DNA of 35,710 bases from Bacteroides sp. (GTDB lineage Bacteria; Bacteroidota; Bacteroidia; Bacteroidales; Muribaculaceae). Below are positions 7,704 to 15,941 of the stretch, one piece after another. The notes under the pieces are model-generated. The model was not told the DNA's origin. It ran no database searches and saw nothing but the letters and a program-made list of their open reading frames with translations. Position numbers and translations under genes: made by a program. Within the stretch, counting starts at the first letter, position 1, and every line of letters begins with the position of its first letter. The stretch lies in NCBI GenBank assembly GCA_014801875.1, contig JAAVDJ010000030.1, positions 1 through 35,710 of the forward strand, in the 5' to 3' direction.

Positions 7704-10232
7704 TCAATAGTTAAGTTTAACCGAAGTAAGTGTCAGTCTTGATCCTACACAAAGAGATTTATACTTGTTGTCGTTACCCAAATTTTGTCCCGACAGGCTC
7801 GTAGTATTAGTGACATCCGCCAAATCTGTAGGAATCGGAGCAGCAACATTGTCTCCTTTGGCAGATATGAATCTCACCTGAAGCTTCGCTGCCTTTACAC
7901 CCTTCTTGCCATACTGCAAAGACACTGTGTACGCCCCTGAAGCATCTATATCCTTTTCACCCTGTGAAATAATATTACCGGACTCATCAAGAACCGCAAT
8001 ATACATCCACCCCTTTTCATTCTCAATCCCCTCATAAGTGCAATCGAATGATATGGAAGCAGGGCGTGAAGCAAACGCTATGCCATCCACTCGATGTTCG
8101 GTGCCATCAAAAGAATAAGAACCGAGGAACAATTCGCCCGCAGCCTTATTGCCTATCGAACCGGGTGCATTACGACTGTATTTTGCTCTGACAGATAATC
8201 CGTGGTTATCAAGAGCCGGCATAGTGCCATGATGGTCGTAGGCAACGCTTCTGATCAATACTTTTCCATCTAAAGCCAACGTTGACGGCACCATGAACCA
8301 TGTGTTCTGAGGATTCGAACCTGTATAGCAGGTTTTTGAATTTATAGAAGCCCAGCCTGTCGGTTCGGAAACCAGCAACTCACAATAGTTCTGCATGGTA
8401 GTTGCGCCATATTTATATTGTCCCCCTGCATTCAGCTTACTGATATTTATAGTCCGGCTCAAAGAGGAGAAATTCCCGTTAGGTATTTCAATTTCCGCCT
8501 CAGTGGTAAATGCAGGTATTCCGAATGTCTTTTCCTTGTTTTTCCCTATCGCGACGTTATAGGTGGTGTAGTTTGAAGCGGGAGTCAAGGAGGAAAGTGT
8601 GACCATCGATGATTTTGCATCGCGAGAAATATTAGCCTCGAGGGCTGCCGATCCTAATTTGATTTTTCCGTTTTCCACGAGATATCGGCGCACCGCCTCA
8701 TCCTCACAATTCACACTTACAAGAGCCTTATTTGAGAACGCGTCTACATCAAATGAAATCTCAGGGAAATCGACATCCACTTCCAGATTGGCCACAGTGC
8801 GATTCCGGAACACTCCGTTGATTTCGCATCCTGCCTCAGTTATTTTTCCATTAGGCATCTGAAGCATCACTTTGTATGTGTAAGGGAGGCTCGCACCGTC
8901 ACCCTCCACTTTTGTTTTGGATACTACTTTCGCCTCCGAGCCATCAATCGAGAACATTATCCCGTCGCTTACATTGGGACAATTGGAAGAAAGAAGTATC
9001 TCGGCCTTATCTGACAAGAACGTCAGGTTTGCTGATTTCTCCACATTCACCTGCACGGGCGACACCTTTATATCAACCACAGGCACCTCCGAAGGCTCTA
9101 TGGCACGTCCGAGAGCATCCGTGACATTGAGCGACACCTTATAATTCCCGGGAGCCAATGATGTGGAGAAATTCTTTAGATTGACCACGGCCATTTTATC
9201 GGGCGTCTTATAGAAGCCGGAACATTCAAGACCGGAGGCTGAGATAAGGGCTTGCGTCTCAGGACCCGCATTTGTGAGTTCAACAGATGAAAATGGAGCG
9301 ACACCCCCCTCTGACGCCTCAATATTGAGAGTAGCCTTCTGGATTCCACCGAAAGCAATCAGATGAAGTTCCGGATTTTTGTCAGTCAAAGGGATGTATT
9401 CAAACGCCTCTACCCCTGCAGAGGCATCCTCATTTGTCGAAATCACAGGAAGCGGGGCAGTAAACAGTTCATCAGTAAGAAGTATCTCAGTAGTCTCGGT
9501 GACAACATTCTCCTCAAAGGCAACATCAAGAGTTGAGACACCAACCTTTTCCGTGACATCAACCACTATCACATAGTGATGGCGTGGAGCCGCAGTAAAC
9601 ACAGCCGGTATTACCGTCTGCTCGAGCCCCTGCTGATTTGTCAGAGAAAGGGAAAATTCTATATTGCGCGGCGACATATACACCGGTCTGCTCTCCTCCT
9701 TTGCAAGCACGACCGGAGACACATGTCCTTCGGATTTAAGCATAGCCTGAAATTGAGGAAACATAGCGCGGAAATTGTCAGTATACCTTATGCTTACCAT
9801 TGCGTTGGCAAGGGTAGCTGTAACTGTGGAAGCTGTTTCCTCTCCCAGACGGACAGCCACGTTAGTCTCTCCTGTGAAATATGGATTGGAGAAACCCTCT
9901 GTCTCTATGTCGCCATATGATGCAGCAAGGGTATAAGTCCCCATCGGGAAACCGGACTCATCATTGAATGATTCAAGTGAACTCCACGACTTGGAATAAG
10001 AGCCGTCGGTGCCGTTGAGTGTGATAGAGAATTCATGTGCCCCCGGAATCACCGGACTCACTTCATCATTTGCGCGTGTGGATTTTTTGACTGCTCCATC
10101 CGCAGACAACTTCAGGGAAATCCTTCCCGCCTCATCGCTCCCGGCACTCCAGGGAGACTCGTTGGCACATCCCCCCAAGATAAGGAGAGAGGCAAGGGCG
10201 GCAGTTGAAATCCCTTTTCTGGTTAGCTTCAT
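7704..10232 (-). CDS. DUF4493-type lipoprotein with divergent PCMD-like C-terminus
   Basis: An 842-residue predicted lipoprotein and first gene of the operon. The signal ends at Cys22 (LGGC), followed by ANESPW. Residues about 30-245 resemble DUF4493. The middle contains several beta-rich segments of about 90 residues that I cannot assign. Residues 583-842 begin IPNGNF and carry AAGELFLGSYSF and a later RP element in the same order as in the PCMD modules of the 757- and 529-residue proteins, so this is probably a divergent copy. The promoter at 10362-10393 gives a leader of about 120 nt. Function unknown; a surface lipoprotein complex is plausible. Confidence 0.8.
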   Translation of the reverse strand: MKLTRKGISTAALASLLILGGCANESPWSAGSDEAGRISLKLSADGAVKKSTRANDEVSPVIPGAHEFSITLNGTDGSYSKSWSSLESFNDESGFPMGTYTLAASYGDIETEGFSNPYFTGETNVAVRLGEETASTVTATLANAMVSIRYTDNFRAMFPQFQAMLKSEGHVSPVVLAKEESRPVYMSPRNIEFSLSLTNQQGLEQTVIPAVFTAAPRHHYVIVVDVTEKVGVSTLDVAFEENVVTETTEILLTDELFTAPLPVISTNEDASAGVEAFEYIPLTDKNPELHLIAFGGIQKATLNIEASEGGVAPFSSVELTNAGPETQALISASGLECSGFYKTPDKMAVVNLKNFSTSLAPGNYKVSLNVTDALGRAIEPSEVPVVDIKVSPVQVNVEKSANLTFLSDKAEILLSSNCPNVSDGIMFSIDGSEAKVVSKTKVEGDGASLPYTYKVMLQMPNGKITEAGCEINGVFRNRTVANLEVDVDFPEISFDVDAFSNKALVSVNCEDEAVRRYLVENGKIKLGSAALEANISRDAKSSMVTLSSLTPASNYTTYNVAIGKNKEKTFGIPAFTTEAEIEIPNGNFSSLSRTINISKLNAGGQYKYGATTMQNYCELLVSEPTGWASINSKTCYTGSNPQNTWFMVPSTLALDGKVLIRSVAYDHHGTMPALDNHGLSVRAKYSRNAPGSIGNKAAGELFLGSYSFDGTEHRVDGIAFASRPASISFDCTYEGIENEKGWMYIAVLDESGNIISQGEKDIDASGAYTVSLQYGKKGVKAAKLQVRFISAKGDNVAAPIPTDLADVTNTTSLSGQNLGNDNKYKSLCVGSRLTLTSVKLNY

Positions 10233-10361
10233 AATCTATCGTTTAGTATGATGTTTTATTCGGGTTACATAATGTACAGAATGCCCTTGAGTGGAATAGG
10301 ATTATAAGTAAATTTCTCCGGATTCAATAGTTAAGCGGGCAAGCGTTACATTAAATTCGCA

Positions 10362-10393
10362 CAAATTTAAGCAAAAATTTCATTTCATTCAAA
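10362..10393 (-). promoter_or_regulatory. Promoter of the three-gene lipoprotein operon
   Basis: On the minus strand TTTG (10390-10393) is followed by exactly 20 bases and TAAATTTG (10362-10369), a full match to the Bacteroidota consensus. An inverted repeat lies directly upstream (10399-10435). Confidence 0.75.
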
Positions 10394-10398
10394 GAATT

Positions 10399-10435
10399 AT
10401 GGTCAAATAGGGTATAAATGTCCCAATTTGACCAT
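10399..10435. repeat. Inverted repeat just upstream of the operon promoter
   Basis: ATGGTCAAAT (10399-10408) pairs with ATTTGACCAT (10426-10435). After an A-A mismatch GGG pairs with CCC inside. It could be an operator or activator site six bases upstream of the -33 box, or a transcript-end hairpin of the upstream gene. The only T-run is on the plus-strand side, where no gene needs a terminator. Confidence 0.6.
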
Positions 10436-10465
10436 ATTTTTAAGCATATTAAGATAAGATATGAC

Positions 10466-10481
10466 AAAATAGCGCTATTTT
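10466..10481. repeat. 16-bp perfect palindrome after the barrel genes
   Basis: AAAATAGC is followed directly by its reverse complement GCTATTTT. It lies 60 bases beyond the stop of the outer-membrane protein gene and may be part of its transcript end or a protein-binding site. Confidence 0.5.
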
Positions 10482-10540
10482 AACCAAAAATTAAGTCAAC
10501 TCTTTTTACGATAAAACAACGCCATCTCATATCCCTGCCA

Positions 10541-11641
10541 TCAGATGTTGACTGCTATACCGAAATTGATATTGAAGATGTTGAAACGGAAGTTGGCGCT
10601 TGACGTGAATCTGCTCCCCATTCTTTCCCCGTTGACCGACTGCTTCTCATTCTTGAGCTGAAATCCGAAGACGCCGAAAGAGATATTGAACGACACCGGA
10701 TCCATTATGAAAACCGACAGACCGGGAGAGAAATTCAGAGCGGCCGCCATAGTCGTGGTGTGAGTCATGCGCGGCTCTCCGTTATAGGGGCGGTGAAAAT
10801 CCGAATTTCCTGATGAGAAAGCCAATTCCACCTCATTGAATATGCCGAACCTGCCTCTGCGTGCTATTCCGTAATATTGTGTGAAAGTTATTGCCGCGGA
10901 ATAGGATTCACTCCTATACATAATGTCATGGAGATTGAAATTCATATCCTCGTCGATATCCACCTTGAAGGAATCTATCCTTCCCTTTCCGGAGTTATAT
11001 GCCAGCCGCATTCCGACAGCCATATTGTTGCGGATGGTGTAAGCGAAATATGGGCGGATAGCAAATATGTGGCCTGAGATATCAATATCTGAAAGAAGGT
11101 CAAAAATTTCCAGGTCGGATGTGGAAAATTCGCCATATGAGGCTGTTATTCCGAATGTCCATATACCCTTCGGAAGATAAAGATGATTTGACAGACCTCG
11201 GTCGAAACGCCCGAAATTCCTTTCGCGAAGCATCATGGGAATGGTGTCTCCTCGGAATGTCACCCACTCTTCGGAAATTTTCGGCATAGTGTCCGGCGAA
11301 ATGCGCGTCAGCGTGTCGGGGCGATTGATAATGACTGTGTCATGGATTATTATCATCTCCGGCTGTGGCCCGGGAGGAGTCGTGGAAACCGCAGGGACCA
11401 CAGGGACAAAAGTATTATCTCCCGTGACGACGGAATCGGAGCGGATGATAACCTCGGAACGCTGAATGACATCCGAACGGCGTATCACCTCCGTGGTTAT
11501 GATGGTGTCCGTGCGATGGATCGTGTCTACACGCAGGATTGTCTCCCGGCGTTCGATTTTTTGCGGAGATACGGGAGCGGCGATAGTTGGAGCAGCCGCA
11601 AGCGAAAGGAGAGCCAAAAGAGAAAAAAATCTGGTCAACAT
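10541..11641 (-). CDS. Outer-membrane beta-barrel protein with hexapeptide-repeat stalk
   Basis: A 366-residue protein with a signal peptide (about 1-22, cleaved near TIAA). Residues 31-72 are seven imperfect hexapeptides of the form R-x-(D/E)-(T/V)-I-x. A Pro-rich spacer (79-93) and further D-T-(V/I) units up to about 119 follow. The rest alternates polar and hydrophobic residues in many short strands and ends in an aromatic/hydrophobic strand (FNINFGIAVNI), as barrels do. The last 200 residues match the upstream neighbour in order: a leading PxGxW-x-GI, then G-x-x-F-x-x-R, FGIFNE, LNFSPGLSVF and a closing NFR-NIF-x-I-x-FG. These are tandem paralogues. Function not known; start is 9 nt after the neighbour's stop. 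Confidence 0.78.
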   Translation of the reverse strand: MLTRFFSLLALLSLAAAPTIAAPVSPQKIERRETILRVDTIHRTDTIITTEVIRRSDVIQRSEVIIRSDSVVTGDNTFVPVVPAVSTTPPGPQPEMIIIHDTVIINRPDTLTRISPDTMPKISEEWVTFRGDTIPMMLRERNFGRFDRGLSNHLYLPKGIWTFGITASYGEFSTSDLEIFDLLSDIDISGHIFAIRPYFAYTIRNNMAVGMRLAYNSGKGRIDSFKVDIDEDMNFNLHDIMYRSESYSAAITFTQYYGIARRGRFGIFNEVELAFSSGNSDFHRPYNGEPRMTHTTTMAAALNFSPGLSVFIMDPVSFNISFGVFGFQLKNEKQSVNGERMGSRFTSSANFRFNIFNINFGIAVNI

Positions 11642-11650
11642 AAGCGGATA

Positions 11651-12463
11651 CTACAGATAGAACGCCACCCCGAACTGGATGGAGAAAAGGTTTATACGGA
11701 AATTCGCTGATTTTGAATTGCGGCGCGAGACATATATCTGATCTTTTACAGCTTTTGTGGCTATATAGCTGAAACCAAGCACGCCGATATTCACTTCCAG
11801 AGCGGAATAATTGTTGAGAAAGACACACAAACCCGGAGCGAGACCGACATCAAGAGAGAAATTACGCTCATACGTTCCTGTGAGGTTTTGCCCTATTCCG
11901 GTGGTCAATTTCGATTGGCCGCCACCGAGCTGAAGCTGGAGCTCATTGAAGAAACCGAAGCGCTTCGACTTCCCGATGGAAAAATAGTTGCGCATCATGA
12001 CCGTTCCGTAATAATTATGGGAAAGACGATACAGATGGTCAATGTCATAATCGGTTTCGGAATCAAGCACCACATCCGCCCTCTCCAACTTTGTGAGCGA
12101 ACGCGCGTAGGCGAATCTGCCACCGAGGGCAAGATCCGGACGCACTGCATACATCACCATCGGGGAAATCTTGAAACTGTAGGTGTCACCCGATATGTCC
12201 TCAAATATCAGAAATTGATATTTCGATTGGTCAGACATGGTGTAGGAGATTGAAATTCCTGCAATCCATTGCCCCTCGGGCACAAATTCCACCGATTCCA
12301 TATCCCGGGAAAATTCCTGAATGATTGTGTCGGAGTGAACTTCCGTAAGGGAGTCTGTTTTCTCTGCAACCTCTTCGGGAGCATCAGACATGGCTCCGGA
12401 GGCAGCGCCGGAAAAGGCGATGCATAAAAAAATGGTCAGAAGATATAGCTTTTCGCGAATCAT
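11651..12463 (-). CDS. Outer-membrane beta-barrel protein, paralogue of the next gene
   Basis: A predicted 270-residue barrel protein with signal peptide MIREKLYLL to about residue 24. It lacks the hexapeptide stalk of the downstream copy but shares its barrel: PEGQW-x-AGI, FGFFNE, LAPGLCVFL and a closing NFRINLF motif. A longer frame opens at 12505, but its first 14 codons are the terminator hairpin of the upstream gene, so I take the Met at 12463. A TAATTTTG box at 12469-12476 ends only 5 bases before this ATG, which suggests a very short or absent leader. It is cotranscribed with the downstream copy. No ligand can be inferred. Confidence 0.75.
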   Translation of the reverse strand: MIREKLYLLTIFLCIAFSGAASGAMSDAPEEVAEKTDSLTEVHSDTIIQEFSRDMESVEFVPEGQWIAGISISYTMSDQSKYQFLIFEDISGDTYSFKISPMVMYAVRPDLALGGRFAYARSLTKLERADVVLDSETDYDIDHLYRLSHNYYGTVMMRNYFSIGKSKRFGFFNELQLQLGGGQSKLTTGIGQNLTGTYERNFSLDVGLAPGLCVFLNNYSALEVNIGVLGFSYIATKAVKDQIYVSRRNSKSANFRINLFSIQFGVAFYL

Positions 12464-12477
12464 GACCGCAAAATTAC

Positions 12478-12509
12478 AAAAAAACCGTGAAATATAGCAT
12501 TTCACGGTT
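12478..12509 (-). terminator. Intrinsic terminator of the DUF4923 gene
   Basis: An 11-bp perfect stem (12483-12493 with 12499-12509) and 5-base loop is followed on the minus strand by seven Ts. It overlaps the start of the longest frame of the next gene, which argues for that gene's internal start. Confidence 0.9.
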
Positions 12510-12547
12510 CTGTTTTTATCATATCAGTCTTCGCAAAAAAGAAGAGC

Positions 12548-13312
12548 TCAGTTTGAACCCACTCCCTTCAGGATGTTAAGGAGCGATCCTATTCCCGAGT
12601 TGGTTGAGGTGGTGTCTGTCGATGTTGAGGAGGGTGTTGTCTCCTGAGTTGAAGACGCGGCAGCTCCGGTATAGCTCATCTTAAAGCCTATGCAAGCTCC
12701 ATCGTAACTGTCAAGAATACTGCCCAAGCTCCCGGCAAGTTTACTCCCTGTAAATTTGGCTATGCCTGAAATTATAGTCTTCAGCTTGGTAGCGTCAAAC
12801 ATAAGATCGAGATTCTTACCGGATTTCTGTACATAAGCCGTAAACTTCCCGAGAGGCACTGCATTCGCAATCTTGAAATTAAATTCAAACGTGCCCTCTT
12901 CCGAGCCTTTAGTGATTACTCCTGACAGTTTTATCCCTTTGACGGTCATTGTGAAATTGTAGGAATTATCTACAAAAAGGGTCATTCCCGTGAGTCCATA
13001 CTGCTCATAATACGGTTTAAGCTTGGTCTCAAGAGCGGCAGCCCCCGCTATGCCACCAGCTTTTTGCAGGAAATTGTCACTCTTGAAAGTCACAGCCGGT
13101 CCTGTTGACTGATACTCGCCGACAAGCTCATCAAGCGAGAGATTTGTCTTGGTGAAAATACCCTCCAGAAGATTCCCGACAGTAGAGGCGGTGGAGGATG
13201 TGGAGGAAGAGGTAGAGCCTCCAAGACCTTTGAGGATGTCGGCTATGCTTTGGGCATTGGCGTTGAATCCAATCAGAAGGACAAACGCTAAAAGGAAGGT
13301 TTTGATTTTCAT
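12548..13312 (-). CDS. DUF4923 family secreted protein
   Basis: A 254-residue protein with a clear signal peptide (about 1-20, ANA-QS). It matches what I know of the Bacteroidales DUF4923 family: a short helical start (IADILKGLGG), a Ser/Thr-rich low-complexity linker (about 33-45), a lipocalin-like beta region of about 150 residues (60-215), and a second Ser/Thr-rich tail before the final helix (IGSLLNILKGVG), which echoes the N-terminal helix. The family has no known function; a periplasmic or outer-membrane-associated role is likely. The ATG lies in the descending arm of an inverted repeat, 13311-13318 with 13332-13339, which could limit ribosome access. The gene sits alone between two terminators. 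Confidence 0.82.
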   Translation of the reverse strand: MKIKTFLLAFVLLIGFNANAQSIADILKGLGGSTSSSTSSTASTVGNLLEGIFTKTNLSLDELVGEYQSTGPAVTFKSDNFLQKAGGIAGAAALETKLKPYYEQYGLTGMTLFVDNSYNFTMTVKGIKLSGVITKGSEEGTFEFNFKIANAVPLGKFTAYVQKSGKNLDLMFDATKLKTIISGIAKFTGSKLAGSLGSILDSYDGACIGFKMSYTGAAASSTQETTPSSTSTDTTSTNSGIGSLLNILKGVGSN

Positions 13313-13345
13313 ATTCTATAAAATTAAAATTTAGAATATCAACGC

Positions 13346-13383
13346 AAAAAAGGTCAGGGAGGTTTTGCTTCCTGACCTTTTTT
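13346..13383 (-). terminator. Intrinsic terminator of glgB
   Basis: A 10-bp stem (13352-13361 with 13368-13377, one G-T pair) has a 6-base loop, with As before it and Ts after it. It could therefore work in both directions, but only minus-strand genes flank it. Confidence 0.9.
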
Positions 13384-13422
13384 TACAAGTAAATTCTTTA
13401 ATATTCTTCCATTCCGGAGAAC

Positions 13423-15912
13423 TTATTCCGCTGTTTTCTTTGCTTTTGAGGCTCTTTTCGGTTTTTCAGCCGGAGTCTCGGTTTTGGAGGCTTTGACGGT
13501 CTTCGCTGTTTTAGCGGACTTTGTTGTCTTTGCAGCCTTTTCTACCTTAGCATCCTTCTCTTCCTTAGGAGCCGTCTCCGCTTTGGCAGCCGTCTTCTTC
13601 ACGGTTGCTTTCTTTGCAGGAGATTTTGCGGCTTTCTCAACCTTCACTTCTTCTGCAGGGGCAGCCAGCGCTGCTTTGGAAACAGCTTTCTTCTTGGGCT
13701 CTGCTTTCGCTTTGGATTCAGCCTTTGCTTTAGATGCAGCTTTAGCCTTGGGAGCTGCCTTTACCTTGGGTGTTGCTTCTGTTTCCGGAGCTTTCATCTC
13801 CATAGGCTCTGCGGGCGCCACAACCTCCGCTTCTACTGTCACTGTCGCCTCGGCTGATTTGGCGACAGTCTTCTTAGGGTGAGATTTGACACGCCTTAGA
13901 ATCTGTGCAGTGCGCGCAGGAAGATACATTTTAAGCCAACCCTTCCCTGAGGGTGCATAGAGGGGATCGGGAGTAGTGAAATGATGCACGGAATCATCCA
14001 CGAGACCATGACCTCCGAATGCGGGAGAGTCGCTGTCAACCACCACTTCATATTCTCCCGCAGGAGCAAGGAAGCCATAGCCGTCGAAACTCTTTACCGG
14101 GTTCCAATTGAAGACAAACACGAGGTCACCACGCATGAACGCGAGTACCTGGTCGTCGTCTTTCTCCCAAAGTTTATCCACCGGGAGAGCCTGGAAATTG
14201 TAAACTCCGGAGACAGTCTCAACCATAGCGTTGTCAAAAGCGTTGAGGAATTTGTATTTCAAATCCTCGCGGTCTACAAGCTCCCATTGACGGCGAGCAT
14301 ATTTATAGCTCCAGCCGTTCCCTTCGCGAGGGAAGTCGATCCATTCGGGATGTCCGAACTCATTACCCATAAAGTTGAGATAACCACCATTGATGGAAGC
14401 CAAAGTGACAAGACGTATCATCTTATGGAGAGCCATTCCGCGCTCCACGGTGAAATTGTTGTCGTCTACCATCATATGCCAATACATCTCCTTATCTATA
14501 AGGCGGAAGATTATGGTTTTGTCTCCTACGAGGGCCTGGTCATGGCTCTCGCAATAAGAGATTGTTTTCTCGTCAGCACGACGGTTTGTCAGCTCCCAGA
14601 ATATTGATGTCGGATGCCAATCCTCATCTTTCTTCTCCTTGATCATTTTGATCCAATAATCAGGGATACCCATAGCCATACGATAGTCGAAACCTATTCC
14701 GCCATCTTCGAATTTGACTGCCAGCCCGGGCATTCCGCTCATCTCCTCAGCTATGGTGATAGCCTTAGGATTCACCTCATGGATAAGGATATTGGCCAAT
14801 GTCAGATAAGTCAGGGAATTGGGGTCCTGGTTTCCGTCATAGTAGTCGGCATACGAACCGAACGCCTTTCCGAGTCCGTGGTCATAATAGAGCATTGAGG
14901 TCACGCCGTCGAAACGGAAACCGTCAAACTTAAATTCCTCGAGCCAATATTTGCAATTCGAGAGGAGGAAATGAAGCACGGTGTTTTTCCCATAATCGAA
15001 AAGCAAGGAATCCCATGCCGGATGCTCCCGTCTGCCATCACCGTAGAAATACAGGTCATAGCTGCCGTCGAGACGTCCGAGACCCTCCACCTCATTCTTC
15101 ACTGCATGAGAATGGACAATATCCATAATGACGGCTATCCCGAGTTTGTGGGCTTCATCAATAAGACGCTTGAGGTCATCGGGTGTGCCGAATCGGGATG
15201 AGGGAGCATAGAAACTGCTGACGTGATAGCCGAAGGAGCCGTAGTAAGGATGTTCCTGAATAGCCATTATCTGGATGGCGTTATAACCGTCGGCAGCGAT
15301 ACGCGGAAGTGTCTTCTCCCGGAATTCATTGTATGTGCCGAGTCCTTCCTTATCCTGTGCCATACCGATATGACACTCATATATAAGGAGAGGCTTCACA
15401 TCCGGGGAGAATTTCTTCACCTTGAATTTGTAAGGCTTCTCCGGATCATAAACTTCGGCAGAGAAAATCTTTGTCACGTCGTCCTGCACTACTCTTGTGG
15501 CGTAAGCCGGGATTCTTTCCCCCTGGCCGCCATTCCAGCAGACAAACATCTTGTAGAGGTCTCCGTTGTGGAGGGCATCCTCGGGAAGACGCAACTCCCA
15601 ATTGCCGTAGCCTACAGGCTTGAGCTTATATTTATCATCTGTCTTCCAATCTGAGAATGTGCCGATAAGCCATATCTGTGTGGCGTTCGGAGCAAATTCA
15701 CGGAACACCCACCCGCCGTCTTCAAGACGATGAAGGCCGTAATATTTATATGCATTGGCAAAATCAACAAGCGACCCGTTGGTGTTAGCTGTCAGCTCGT
15801 CAAGTTTGCGAACCACGTCCTGATGACGTCCCTCGATTGCACCGGCGAACGGATCAAGCCACGGGTCATTGCGCAAGATCGCCAGTTTCTTTTCTTTCTT
15901 CTTTTCCATCAA
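13423..15912 (-). CDS. glgB: 1,4-alpha-glucan branching enzyme with lysine-rich C-terminal tail
   Basis: Glycogen branching enzyme (GH13): it cuts alpha-1,4 chains and re-attaches them as alpha-1,6 branches. The sequence resembles the eukaryotic GBE1 type more than E. coli GlgB. A CBM48-like region lies at about 55-160 and the GH13 barrel from about 175. The catalytic residues are visible: DIVHSH (264-269), nucleophile D335 in DGFRFDG, acid/base E389 in IAEEMSG, and HD457-458 in ESHDQALVGDK. The all-beta C-terminal domain ends near residue 674. Residues 675-829 are an added tail of Lys, Ala, Glu and Pro with AKA, PKAK and KKA repeats. The upstream ATPase gene ends 29 nt before the start, so they are probably cotranscribed. 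No other glycogen genes are in view. Confidence 0.95.
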   Translation of the reverse strand: MMEKKKEKKLAILRNDPWLDPFAGAIEGRHQDVVRKLDELTANTNGSLVDFANAYKYYGLHRLEDGGWVFREFAPNATQIWLIGTFSDWKTDDKYKLKPVGYGNWELRLPEDALHNGDLYKMFVCWNGGQGERIPAYATRVVQDDVTKIFSAEVYDPEKPYKFKVKKFSPDVKPLLIYECHIGMAQDKEGLGTYNEFREKTLPRIAADGYNAIQIMAIQEHPYYGSFGYHVSSFYAPSSRFGTPDDLKRLIDEAHKLGIAVIMDIVHSHAVKNEVEGLGRLDGSYDLYFYGDGRREHPAWDSLLFDYGKNTVLHFLLSNCKYWLEEFKFDGFRFDGVTSMLYYDHGLGKAFGSYADYYDGNQDPNSLTYLTLANILIHEVNPKAITIAEEMSGMPGLAVKFEDGGIGFDYRMAMGIPDYWIKMIKEKKDEDWHPTSIFWELTNRRADEKTISYCESHDQALVGDKTIIFRLIDKEMYWHMMVDDNNFTVERGMALHKMIRLVTLASINGGYLNFMGNEFGHPEWIDFPREGNGWSYKYARRQWELVDREDLKYKFLNAFDNAMVETVSGVYNFQALPVDKLWEKDDDQVLAFMRGDLVFVFNWNPVKSFDGYGFLAPAGEYEVVVDSDSPAFGGHGLVDDSVHHFTTPDPLYAPSGKGWLKMYLPARTAQILRRVKSHPKKTVAKSAEATVTVEAEVVAPAEPMEMKAPETEATPKVKAAPKAKAASKAKAESKAKAEPKKKAVSKAALAAPAEEVKVEKAAKSPAKKATVKKTAAKAETAPKEEKDAKVEKAAKTTKSAKTAKTVKASKTETPAEKPKRASKAKKTAE

Positions 15913-15941
15913 TAATTATCTGAAATTTTTGAGTAATATAC

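Noticed and set aside
13484..13882. Plus-strand frame of 132 codons rich in Ala, Phe, Ser and Val
   Set aside because: It mirrors the lysine/alanine-rich tail of GlgB; the hydrophobic composition is a by-product of the codons for Lys and Ala on the other strand.
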